Positions 49,334 through 58,041 of a DNA stretch of 64,000 bases are shown here, piece after piece; the first letter of the stretch is position 1; each line of letters opens with the position of its first letter. Location: NCBI RefSeq assembly GCF_002896965.1, contig NZ_LYMM01000040.1, positions 124,001 to 188,000 on the forward strand. Direction: 5' to 3'. The notes below the pieces were generated by a model. It was not told where the DNA came from and did not search any database. It was given only the letters and a program-made list of their open reading frames with translations. The DNA is from Novosphingobium guangzhouense. Its GTDB lineage: Bacteria; Pseudomonadota; Alphaproteobacteria; Sphingomonadales; Sphingomonadaceae. Both the position numbers and the translations under genes were made by a program.

Positions 49334-49469
49334 AATTTACCCCCGCCACTCAAACGAGCTCGACAGCGACTGAACTCACGAAGAAATGCCATTATGCCTG
49401 CTTCGAGATCGGGCTTATCACAACCCAGGGACAGCCTATGGTCTAAAACCTAATCTCTGCGCAAAAATT

Positions 49470-50858
49470 CTATTCCGTCTCGTTCGAATCCCTTCGGTGA
49501 ACGCTGCGACTGCGGCTCAACATCATGGCAAGCATCGCACTTGCCACGCATAGCATAGCCTGATTGCGCAATGGATAGTCTACCGTTGATTGCATGAGAA
49601 GCATCGCGAAAACGACGATCGGTGCAACACTGGTGCCCTCACGAGCGTGCCATGATCGCACGGTTTCCCAAACGACCAGCACCAGCCAGCCAACCAGCAA
49701 CAACAAACCGAAAATGCCTGACTCAACAGAGATTTCCAGCAGGTCATTGTGCGCTCGGCGGGCACGTCCAAAGGACAGCGTCTCGAGAGATTCGTCGACC
49801 TGGAAAACTTCGTCGAAGGTGCCGATCCCGCTTCCCACCGGCCAGTAGCGGTCGATTACGTTACGCGTATCGCTCCAGATTGCGGGCCGGGCATCTTCCA
49901 GCGATTCAAAGCGATCGAAGCTGCGCTGCAGGCGTCCGCTTTGCGAAACGACGCTTGCTGCACCAACCAGCGCAACTACGCCCGCCAGCACGGTCATTAC
50001 CACATGCTTGCGCCGGATCAGGCCCCGATAAGCGATGTAGATGCGCGCGAGCGCGCATACCACCGGCACCAGAGCGATGCCGATGCCCGATCGCGATCCC
50101 GTCAGCACGATGCCCACGACAAGCAGCAATCCGCATATGGCGATCGCCAGCATTGCCCCCGCCTTCATCCGGCCTGCCGGCACCGCAAACACCAGCGCCA
50201 CCAGTGCAATGTCGAGGAACAACGCGGTCGTGTTGCGGTTCGCGAACAGCCCGTGCAGGTTGTGCAGACCGTAAGTCTCTGCATAGAACACGAAAAGATG
50301 GTTGTTGCTCGCCAGCTGCGGCAGCCCCAGCAACACGCAGAACACCCCGGCAAGGGCGATGGCGCCCAGCAGCAACTGCCTCTCGCGATGCGACAGGCGG
50401 TACCCCATCACGATGATCAGCAGCGGAGGCAGCATTGCCGCAAAGGCGATTGCAGTACGCCGCAGATCGACGGTCATCGGGAACCACGCATCCGGCTTGC
50501 CGATTAGCGACAGCGATTCAGAAATGAGATCCCTCCCCGGCAGCGCGCGCCAGATCGCGGGAGGAAGCGACAACATCTGAAGCAACGGCAGCAGCAGGGT
50601 CAGCGCCAGCAGGGCAACCAGATACCGCGGCGCCTCGCGCGCGAAGCCTCCGAACACCCTGCCATTCAATGCGATGCACAAGATCGCGGCAAGTTGCACA
50701 ACAAGGTTTGAGAATGCAGCATTCACGCCGCCCCCGCCCAGCAGGATACCGACCAGCAAGATGGCCGCCAACTGCACGAACTGCGTCGTCGGCCTGGTGC
50801 GCGCGCGGCCATGGACCGGGCTTCTGACCGGAGCGGAGGAAGATCTTTTCCTGTTCAT
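49470..50858 (-). CDS. O-antigen ligase/polymerase-like membrane protein (Wzy_C domain)
   Basis: 462 residues from ATG 50858 (MNRKRSSSAPVRS); an upstream start at 50975 adds an unlikely leader. About twelve transmembrane helices with a large periplasmic loop; the Wzy_C signature is seen in VLTGSRSGIGIALVPVV and IGTFDEVFQVDESLETL followed by RAHNDLLEISVESGIFGLLL (the R-x-HNxxLE pattern). Polymerises or ligates repeat units. It is first gene of the cluster in transcription order, preceded by a long AT-rich leader. Confidence 0.88.
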   Translation of the reverse strand: MNRKRSSSAPVRSPVHGRARTRPTTQFVQLAAILLVGILLGGGGVNAAFSNLVVQLAAILCIALNGRVFGGFAREAPRYLVALLALTLLLPLLQMLSLPPAIWRALPGRDLISESLSLIGKPDAWFPMTVDLRRTAIAFAAMLPPLLIIVMGYRLSHRERQLLLGAIALAGVFCVLLGLPQLASNNHLFVFYAETYGLHNLHGLFANRNTTALFLDIALVALVFAVPAGRMKAGAMLAIAICGLLLVVGIVLTGSRSGIGIALVPVVCALARIYIAYRGLIRRKHVVMTVLAGVVALVGAASVVSQSGRLQRSFDRFESLEDARPAIWSDTRNVIDRYWPVGSGIGTFDEVFQVDESLETLSFGRARRAHNDLLEISVESGIFGLLLLVGWLVLVVWETVRSWHAREGTSVAPIVVFAMLLMQSTVDYPLRNQAMLCVASAMLAMMLSRSRSVHRRDSNETE

Positions 50859-51248
50859 CAATCGCGAAGCAGCCAGTGCTTTTCCCTCAAACTGCCGAAC
50901 GAATTGATCATCTGGACATCCAAGCACGACTTTGCGCAATGCGCAAGATGACAACCGAACAAGGAATACAATCAAAGAATGATTTTAACTAGTTGTACAC
51001 AAGCCACGCAACACGGATACAATCATTCAAGAGAAGATCAACTTCTCGTAAGTTGACACAACATTATAAGATTGCATGAAATGCTCATTCGCCTTCCGGG
51101 TTCCAACACCCTTACGCCAAAATCTTGCCAGAATCGTCCAATCGTAGTCCGATGCCTTCCTAAGGGACTATACCGCGCTGCACAATGAGGTGCAATCGGG
51201 TATACGTCTTTTTCCGGACACGGCTGGTCGTGCTCTGCCGTTACAGGG
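50859..51248. promoter_or_regulatory. AT-rich upstream region of the EPS operon
   Basis: About 390 bp with no gene. The part near 50960-51070 is AT-rich and holds related pieces ATACAATCAAAG and ATACAATCATTC about 45 bp apart, plus TTGTACA and several TTNAC/TAAAAT-like hexamers. It probably carries the minus-strand promoter of the polysaccharide operon; I cannot fix the -35/-10 pair. The right end adjoins an IS21 terminus. Confidence 0.45.
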
Positions 51249-51622
51249 TGTTGATTGCCACTGAGAAGTGATCCGGGAAGGCTATAAGTTTCCGCTGAGA
51301 ATTGACCCATGTTTTCCTGCCTTCCAGCTGCCAGTCGGAGGGTCGTGGAGCGATCGACATGGACTTACTCAGTGTGATCCGCCGTTGGCATTTCCGGCAG
51401 AAGATCCCCATTCGGGAGATCAAGCGCCGGACCGGCCTGTCCCGCAAACAGAAGCGGACCGCTAAGCAGTTGCACGCCGATCTGGTAAAGCTGGGATATG
51501 ATGGCTCTTACAACCGGGTTGCGGCTTTTGCCCGACGATGGCGAACCGAACTGCAGTATGAGCATCAGAACAGTGGGCGTGGGACATTCGTGCCCCTGGT
51601 CTTCCCCTCTGTGACGACCTAG
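51249..51622 (+). pseudogene. IS21-family element end and internally deleted istA
   Basis: The left terminus shows two related copies of the multiple terminal repeat, CCACTGAGAAGTGATCC (from 51258) and CCGCTGAGAATTGACCC (from 51292). The istA start (ATG 51359) gives MDLLSVIRRWHFRQKIPIRE and IKRRTGLSRK, the HTH of IS21 transposase, then jumps to KRTAKQLHADLVKLGYDGSY and FARRWR, and ends at RGTFVPLVF. Roughly 50 codons are missing inside and the whole catalytic part and istB are gone. Confidence 0.8.
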
Positions 51623-51942
51623 AGTGAACCGTCGTCGTACGTCCATAACGATGCGCCGCAAAGGTATTCGGCTCGCACGTTTTTCAGATGACACGGCGCA
51701 ATGACGGCGACGACATGTTGGAAATAACGCGCATACGCACTCATTTGCGATGGAAGACGGCGGAAGGAATCCTTGGCAGTTATGATTTCCAACCCGATTG
51801 TCGTATCTGCAAAGATCGCTAGGTCTGCTCGCACACCGCTACTACCCAGCGTGAACTCTGCCGTGACAATCGGCTTTCGACGCCGACCGTTCGCTGTGCG
51901 AACGTGAGCCAACGTTGCAGCCTTAATCCATGCTTCGTCCAT
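51619..51942 (-). CDS. Short sce7726-like protein, probably truncated
   Basis: 107 residues from ATG 51942 with AAGGAGGG at ideal spacing. The core VTAEFTLGSSGVRADLAIFA with GLEIITAKDSFRRLPSQMSA and VAVIAPCHLKN resembles the sce7726/MmcB-like PD-(D/E)XK group (Asp of RADLA, then E-I-x); the third position is Thr rather than Lys, so catalysis is doubtful. Family members are about 200 residues; the C-terminus is replaced where the IS21 remnant begins. Cargo of the decayed island. Confidence 0.6.
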   Translation of the reverse strand: MDEAWIKAATLAHVRTANGRRRKPIVTAEFTLGSSGVRADLAIFADTTIGLEIITAKDSFRRLPSQMSAYARYFQHVVAVIAPCHLKNVRAEYLCGASLWTYDDGSL

Positions 51943-52730
51943 AGGCCCTCCTTGACGACGGTCGTCTGATAATTTGATCGGCAGACGTCAAGGTGCAAGC
52001 TCAATCGAGCATGTCAGCCCCCCCCCCCGTGCAGGAGAACCGAGAGATCCAATCCGGAGTATTCGATAAGCGAGATGGCCTCGAAAAGGACGTGCGGCCG
52101 ATACCCGGTTCCATAGCTATCTGCCGCCTCACTTTGGCTACCACTAGTGATCCATCCACCGAGGGTAAGTGCAATATCCCGGTCAATACGCGCATTGCGT
52201 GCTGCATCCCTGAAGCCATGCCGAAACGAATGATAACAGGTGAGTGGTGCTTTTGCGCCAGCGCTTACAAGAAAGCGAGAAAACCAGCGCGAGAATGCAA
52301 TCGACCGAAAACCCCGCGCTCCGGCGGGGATGTCATCAAATAACTTAGCCTCCCCCGAGCACTTCCTTTTCTCAGCAAAATTCATGAACCCGATTTCGTG
52401 GAGTACTGGGTGGACCGGGACAATCCGCGCGCTCGTTTTTGTTTTAAGCGATTTGTCACGTGTGCCGATACCGCTTTCCTCGGTCACTACGAAGCACGCA
52501 ATGCCCTCAAGAATTCGGACGTCAGAAACATCAAGCTGGCAAATCTCGTTCAATCTCATCCCGGTGAACAGTCCAATGAGCGGCACCCAGAAGCGGGCAC
52601 CGCTCGCGACCACCGTACCCGGAATCGCATAACCGGTCTGCTCATCTCGGCATCCGACATAGATTGTGACCTGCCCCCCGAAAGGTCCCTCATTCTGATG
52701 TAGAGTTTGCCCACGAGAAGGAGCAGACGC

Positions 52731-52994
52731 ATGAGGAAGAGCCGTTTCACCGAGGCGCAGATCATCGGGATGATCAAGGAACAGGAGGCAGGGCTTCCAA
52801 CGGTCGAGGTTTGCCGGAAGCACGGGCTGAGCACGGCGACCTTTTACAAGCTGAAGGCGAAGTATGGCGGCATGGAGGTTTCCGATGCCCATCGGTTGCG
52901 GCAGTTGGAGGACGAAAACGGCAAGCTGAAGCGGCTCCTAGCCGACAGCATGCTGGACAACGCGATCCTGAAAGACCTGCTGGGAAAAGGCTGA
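52731..52994 (+). CDS. IS3-family transposase OrfA
   Basis: 87 residues: MRKSRFTEAQIIGMIKEQEA and VCRKHGLSTATFYKLKAKYG form the helix-turn-helix, and RLRQLEDENGKLKRLLADSM is the leucine-zipper-like tail. It ends LLGKG. GGGAAAAGG just before the stop is a plausible -1 slippage site to make the OrfAB fusion. Confidence 0.9.
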   Translation: MRKSRFTEAQIIGMIKEQEAGLPTVEVCRKHGLSTATFYKLKAKYGGMEVSDAHRLRQLEDENGKLKRLLADSMLDNAILKDLLGKG

Positions 52995-53883
52995 CGACGC
53001 CGGGCCAGCGGCGCGACGTGGCGCTCGGCGTGATACGGGACTACCAGGTCTCACAGCGCCGGGCCTGCGTGCTGATTGGCGTCGATCCCAAGACGGTCAG
53101 GCGCGAACGCCCGCCGGACCACGGAGCGATCCGCGAAGCCATGCGGGAGATCGCAGGGCAGCGCCGTCGGTTCGGCTATCGCCGGATCGGCGTCATGCTG
53201 GAGCGCAAGGGCATGAGCATGAACCACAAGAAGCTCTACCGGCTATATCGGGAAGAAGGCTTGTCTGTACGCCGACGACGCGGCCGCAAGCGCGCCCGAG
53301 GCAGCCGGACGCCGGTGCCGGGAGCACTTCGTCCTGGTGACCGCTGGTCGATGGACTTTGTCGCCGATACGTTTGGCGCGTCGCGCAAGTTCAGGATTCT
53401 GGCGATCAACGATGATTGCTGTCGGGAGAACCTGTGCTTGGCCGCGGATACCAGCATCTCGGGGCTCGGGTGGCGCGCGAACTGGATGCGCTGGTTCGCC
53501 TGCACGGGAAACCTGCTTGCATTGTCAGTGACAATGGCACTGAATTTACGAGCCGGGCGATCCTGCAATGGGCCAGCCAGAACAAGGTCGAGTGGCATTA
53601 CATCGATCCCGGAAAGCCCCAGCAGAACGGCTTCATCGAGAGCTTCAACGGCTCATTGCGCGATGAGCTGCTCAACGAGGAGCTGTTCGACAGCTTGGCT
53701 GACGCCCGCCGGAAGCTGGCCATCTGGCGCTACGACTACAACCATGTTCGGCCCCACTCTTCGTTGGGAAATCGAACGCCTGCACAAGCGCGTCGGACGT
53801 TCGTGCAGGACGATAGCATCACGCCCGACGCGCTTGTGCAGGCGAGCATGGCGGAATATTCAACCGCAAGACTCTCGTTATGA
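52992..53883 (+). pseudogene. IS3-family transposase OrfB with a one-base deletion
   Basis: HTH_21 segment GQRRRFGYRRIGVMLERKGM, then first Asp in GDRWSMDFVADTFGASRKFR. The frame is lost near 53461, where TCGGGGCTCGG should read TCGGGGGCTCGG (one G missing), and continues in the next frame with [34 protein letters not shown] (second Asp) and [20 protein letters not shown] (Glu). All DDE residues are present across the two frames, so a single G insertion would restore it. Confidence 0.85.
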
Positions 53884-54855
53884 TCGAGGGACCGCCGGGG
53901 GGCAGGTCAATTGGGGCAGCAAAGATTCGCTGTAATTGCCACGTCGCGAATGGCTTGCGCCGATCTTGCGGGTGGACCATCTCCGCTATCTGGAGGCCAC
54001 GGGCTGGATTTCGACGGATGTGCTCCTCCGCAACGGCCAAGTTCATCATAGTGGCAAACCGCGCCATATAGGCGTTCAAGTTCGTCACATTAATGGTCCT
54101 TATATCGCCATCCGCTTTCGCCAGCGCCACGGCGGCCTCCACGGTCATTCCGCCATACTTCTTGCCGTAGTTCACCGGCAGCCACCTGAGAGTCTCCAGC
54201 AGGTATCGACAGGCATCTCGTGTGATTGCCCCGATAGGCGTGGAACCGCCGAGCACATCCTCTACAATCTTTCGGGTCGTGCTGTAAGCCAGCATCGTCC
54301 TCGCCGACCGCTTGCGCGTGGGATCGGCTAGATATCGGTCATATATCTCCGACAGGCTTGTACCGGATTCTGAATCGTCGCCAACCCGTTTCATGAGTGG
54401 AGGCTCCGTGGTCTTGAGGATGCCCTCGCACGCTCCTCCATCCACGCCTTCGCGATCTGGAGGCAAAAGTCGCGGGTCGAACGGCATCCCCAATTTCTGC
54501 CGGATACGCTCGAACAACACCTCGATTTCCGAGGCTGCCAACCGGCAGAGACGTATAAACACATCGAGGCTGTCGGTCTTCAACGACCGTTTGATATGCG
54601 ACCGCCCCATTGCAGCCCTGAGATCGACCGGTACGCGTACACGGAACTGGTAGATCGAACCGCGCCGGGACAGTCCGCGAATTGACCGTTTGTGCCCTCC
54701 TGTTGTGACCCACTGGGGACGGCTATTTTTCGCGGAATTCTCGGAGGATACCGCAGCATCACAGTGATCGGTGTGACCCACCTCTGTGACCCAGACGCGC
54801 GAAATTGACCGCTGATTGGCGGATTTCTGCGTGTTTTCAGGACGTTGGAGAGGCT

Positions 54856-54929
<74 letters not shown>

Positions 54930-55179
54930 TCGATAGAGCCGCTTGCGAAAGGCCCGTGGTGCCCAGCCTCCGCTTCGTTGGAGGCGCTTGCCACGGGCAA
55001 GGCACTGCCGTCAACGCCTGTCTTGCATATCCTCGCACTTATCTGCCGGACAAAGTGTGCTTTCAGCGCTGGAGCCATACCCGCTCCACGCCTCGCCGCC
55101 TCGCGCTTCAACGTATTCTCTCAGCCCGGCTGCGATGATAGCTTCGTCGCCTCAGTCTGTCGACGAGAACGAGGTCATC

Positions 55180-56532
55180 ATGAACACGCCCCGGACGCAC
55201 ACGCCCGCAGAAGCAGCTTCCGCACGGCGGCGCAGCCCGCTTGACCTGCTGATGCATTCGGGCGTCGGCAAGCTGCTGCGCGGGATCGGCGTCGCGCCCC
55301 GGCCGGGCGAGAGCCTGCTCGATCTTGCCGACGCCCTGCTTTCGCTGCGCGGACGCGCTTCCGGGCCGGCGCTGGCCTGCGCGTTCTTCGACCTTTACGA
55401 AGCCAGCGATATCGCCACGCGGCAGGAGTTTCTGAGCAAGGTCCACGATCTTCACCCCGCCGACGCGAAGGCCATCGATCAGGCGATTGCCCGCTGGAAC
55501 GACGAGCGGGACGAAGCTGCCGCTCTCGCGCTTCATGTCGCCAGCAAATCGCCCAGCCGCCGGCTGATCAACCAGCTCAACCTTGCCCCGCAAGGCACCC
55601 GGCGGCTGATCGACTTGCGCGAGGATCTGCTGGCGGTCCCGCGCGCGACCTCCACGCCCGGCCTTGCCGCGCTTGACCGTGACCTGGAAAGCGCCTTCAC
55701 CGCATGGTTCAACGCCGGGTTCCTCGAACTGCGCCGCATCGGGTGGGACGGTTCGGCGCAACTTCTCGAACGCATCATCCGCTATGAGGCGGTGCACCAG
55801 ATTCAGGGCTGGGATGACCTGCGCCGCCGGGTCGAGCCGGTCGACAGGCGCTGCTACGGCTTTTTCCACCCCCAGATGCGCGACGATCCGCTGATCTTCG
55901 TGGAAGTCGCGCTGACCCCGCAGGTGCCCGGCTCGATCCACGATATCATCTCGGAGCAGCGCGAGACGACCGCGCCGCGCGATGCCAGTTGCGCGATCTT
56001 CTATTCGATCAGCAACTGTCAGGTTGGGCTCAAGGGCATTCCCTTCGGCAACCACCTTATCAAGCGCGTGGTCGGGCAGCTGCAGGAGGAACTGCCGCAC
56101 CTCAAGACTTTCGCCACGCTTTCGCCACTGCCGGGCTTCGCGAAGTGGTTGGATAAGGAGAAGGGCGGGAACGGCGAGCATGCCGCGCCCGGCGCGCAGG
56201 AACTGCGGCGACTGGCTGCGCACTATCTTGTCGAGGCGAAAGGAAAGGGCAACCAGCCGCTCGACCCGGTCGCGCGCTTTCACCTGGGCAACGGCGCCCG
56301 GCTTGAGGCCATCCATGCCAATGCCGACTTGTCCGCCAACGGGCAGAAACAGGCGCACGGCGTAATGGTCAATTACCTATACGACCTTGCCTATATCGAG
56401 GCGAACGTCTTCGCGCTGACCGAACTGGGCACCGTCGCTACATCGAAGACCGTGCAGGGCCTTCTGGCGCAAGAGCCGGAAGGCGGCGCGAAGAAGGGCG
56501 GCAGGAAGGCGACCGACGCGCTTCCCGCCTGA
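55180..56532 (+). CDS. Malonyl-CoA decarboxylase
   Basis: 450 residues from ATG 55180 with GAACGAGG upstream; the frame is open further left but lacks family similarity. MCD family: helical N-terminal domain to about 150, then the acetyltransferase-like catalytic domain with GFFHPQMRDDPLIFVEVALT, FYSISNCQVGLKGIPFGNHL and ARFHLGNGARLEAIHANADL (catalytic His and Ser in these segments by family knowledge). It converts malonyl-CoA to acetyl-CoA. A Lys/Gly-rich tail ends the protein. It is monocistronic. Confidence 0.92.
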   Translation: MNTPRTHTPAEAASARRRSPLDLLMHSGVGKLLRGIGVAPRPGESLLDLADALLSLRGRASGPALACAFFDLYEASDIATRQEFLSKVHDLHPADAKAIDQAIARWNDERDEAAALALHVASKSPSRRLINQLNLAPQGTRRLIDLREDLLAVPRATSTPGLAALDRDLESAFTAWFNAGFLELRRIGWDGSAQLLERIIRYEAVHQIQGWDDLRRRVEPVDRRCYGFFHPQMRDDPLIFVEVALTPQVPGSIHDIISEQRETTAPRDASCAIFYSISNCQVGLKGIPFGNHLIKRVVGQLQEELPHLKTFATLSPLPGFAKWLDKEKGGNGEHAAPGAQELRRLAAHYLVEAKGKGNQPLDPVARFHLGNGARLEAIHANADLSANGQKQAHGVMVNYLYDLAYIEANVFALTELGTVATSKTVQGLLAQEPEGGAKKGGRKATDALPA

Positions 56533-56548
56533 ACCTTGCAATGCCGCC

Positions 56549-57085
56549 TCAATGCCCGTCGAACGCCAGCAGCGCATCGGCGGGTACACCGGCCGCGCGC
56601 AGCCGGTCGGCACCGCCAAGGTCAGGCAGGTCGATGGCGAAGAGGGAGTGGACGACGCTGCCTCCCGCCCGGCGCAGCAGTTCGACCGCCGCCAGCGCTG
56701 TGCCGCCGGTGGCGATAAGGTCATCGACCACCACCACGCGCGCACCGTCCGGCACCGCCCCCGGATCGACCTCCAGCGTATCGGTGCCGTATTCCAGCGC
56801 ATAGTCGATGGCGAGGACCGGCACGGGCAGCTTGCCCGGCTTGCGCACCGGCACGAAAGGCAGGCCCATGCGCGCCGCCATCGCCGCGCCAAATACGAAG
56901 CCGCGCGCCTCGATCCCGGCGATCACCTGTGCGCCGGCCGCCTCTGCGCGCGCCGCCATGTGGCCCACCGCCGCCGCGAAGCCGGGACCGTCACCGATCA
57001 GCGTCGTCACGTCGCGGAACAGGATTCCGGGCTTGGGGAAGTCTGGGATCGTGCGCACCAGCTGGCGCAGGTCTTCGACGGTCAC
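56549..57085 (-). CDS. apt: Adenine phosphoribosyltransferase
   Basis: 178 residues from GTG 57085, which gives VEDLRQLVRTIPDFPKPGIL and good spacing to CGGAGAA; TTG 57091 adds two residues. Salvages adenine to AMP with PRPP. Motifs: FRDVTTLIGDGPGF, IEARGFVFGAAMA and the PRPP loop VVVVDDLIATGGTALAAVEL. Length is typical. It lies 85 bp downstream of the petC stop but is separated by the petABC terminator. Confidence 0.95.
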   Translation of the reverse strand: MTVEDLRQLVRTIPDFPKPGILFRDVTTLIGDGPGFAAAVGHMAARAEAAGAQVIAGIEARGFVFGAAMAARMGLPFVPVRKPGKLPVPVLAIDYALEYGTDTLEVDPGAVPDGARVVVVDDLIATGGTALAAVELLRRAGGSVVHSLFAIDLPDLGGADRLRAAGVPADALLAFDGH

Positions 57086-57114
57086 GGGCAATTCTCCGGC
57101 ATTCCAAAAACGAA

Positions 57115-57145
57115 GCGCCCCGCCATCACCTGGATGGCGGGGCGC
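57115..57145 (-). terminator. Terminator of the petABC operon
   Basis: A 12-bp GC stem (GCGCCCCGCCAT / ATGGCGGGGCGC) with 7-nt loop, followed on the minus strand by TTCGTTTTTGG. It is 31 bp past the petC stop and just before apt. Confidence 0.85.
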
Positions 57146-57175
57146 CGGAGCCCTTAGCAGGGTGAAGGCTTCACG

Positions 57176-58015
57176 TCAGTGCTTCTTGCCGGCCCAGATG
57201 TTCCGGTAGGACATATATCCCAGCACGGTCGCGAAGATCAGGAAGAGCACCACGGCGAAACCGGTCTGGTTGCGCTTTTCCAGCTTGGGTTCGGCGGTCC
57301 AGACGAGGAACGCGGAGACGTCCTTCGACATCTGCTCCACCGTCGGCTTGGGGTTGCCGGGGCCGTATTCTACCTGCCCGTCACCCGTAAGCGGCGGTGC
57401 CATCGCGAGGTTGAGGTTCGCGAAGTAGGGGTTGTAGTGCAGGCCCGCGGGGGTCTTGGAATCCGGGAATTCCTTCAGCAGCTCGGCGGGCTGTGCCTGG
57501 AAGCCGGTCAGCAGCGAATAGACGTAGGCGGCGCCGTCGTGGCGGGCCTTGGCCATCAGCGAGAGGTCCGGCGGGATCGCATTGTTGTTCGCCGCGCGCG
57601 CTGCGATGTCGTTGGCGAAGGGCTTGGGGAAGTAGTCCGTCGCGGTGCCCGGACGGGTGTTTGCCTCTCCGGTGGTGGGATCGACGCCGGGAACCTGGAA
57701 GCCCGCCGCGATCGTCTTCACCTGACCTTCGGAATAGCCCAGCTGCTCCAGATCGCGGAAGGCGACGTGGCTGAGCGAGTGGCAGGCCGAACAGACTTCC
57801 TTGTAGACCTGGAAGCCGCGCTGCAGCTGCTGCTTGTCGAACTTGCCGAAGGGGCCATCGCTGGCGAGGTGCAGTTCCTTTGGATGCAGGTGGAACTCGT
57901 GCTCCGCCGTGGCGGCGGGCGGCTCGGTGATCTGCGTGTAGGCGCCCTTGCCGAACGACCACGCCAGCGCGACCGTGAAGAACAGCCCGACGAGGATCGA
58001 GAGAATGCGTGCCAT
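57176..58015 (-). CDS. petC: Cytochrome c1 (bc1 complex)
   Basis: 279 residues. N-terminal signal/anchor helix (MARILSILVGLFFTVALAWS), heme-binding CSACH in VYKEVCSACHSLSHVAFRDL, distal Met probably in LNLAMAPPLTGDG, and a C-terminal membrane anchor (QTGFAVVLFLIFATVLGYMS). It is the heme-c subunit that passes electrons from the Rieske centre to soluble or membrane cytochrome c. Last of three co-oriented genes; 26 bp from the cytochrome b stop. Confidence 0.95.
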   Translation of the reverse strand: MARILSILVGLFFTVALAWSFGKGAYTQITEPPAATAEHEFHLHPKELHLASDGPFGKFDKQQLQRGFQVYKEVCSACHSLSHVAFRDLEQLGYSEGQVKTIAAGFQVPGVDPTTGEANTRPGTATDYFPKPFANDIAARAANNNAIPPDLSLMAKARHDGAAYVYSLLTGFQAQPAELLKEFPDSKTPAGLHYNPYFANLNLAMAPPLTGDGQVEYGPGNPKPTVEQMSKDVSAFLVWTAEPKLEKRNQTGFAVVLFLIFATVLGYMSYRNIWAGKKH

Positions 58016-58041
58016 GTCTTTCGTCTTTCGTTCTGGCTGGA

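Larger units (their letters stand above)
52667..53909 (+). mobile_element. IS3-family element with ATTG target duplication
   Basis: 1243 bp. Terminal inverted repeats begin TGACCTGCCCCCCG at both ends (right end in complement), then diverge for 3 bases and rejoin at GGTCCCTC. ATTG occurs directly at 52663-52666 and 53910-53913, a 4-bp target duplication. It carries orfA and orfB of the IS51/IS407 kind. Confidence 0.92.
52014..54781 (-). pseudogene. Tyrosine recombinase/integrase, split by an IS3-family insertion
   Basis: The N-terminal part (54781 to 53910) contains a DUF6538-like head (RRGSIYQFRVRVPVDLRAAM) and SAM-like core-binding domain, ending RKPFATWQLQRIFAAP. After the IS3 element it resumes at 52662 with YVGCRDEQTGYAIPG and LIGLFTGMRLNEICQLDVSD (catalytic Arg), then CYHSFRHGFRDAARNARID (H-x-x-R) and SEAADSYGTGYRPH (Tyr). 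Removing the element and one copy of its 4-bp duplication rejoins a continuous 507-codon frame. GTG 54781 is the probable start, 75 bp from a tRNA-Gly. The insertion inactivates it. Confidence 0.88.

Noticed and set aside
49737..50507. Plus-strand open frames opposite the O-antigen ligase-like gene as novel genes
   Set aside because: Arg/Pro/Ser-rich shadow sequence; the minus strand has a coherent membrane protein.
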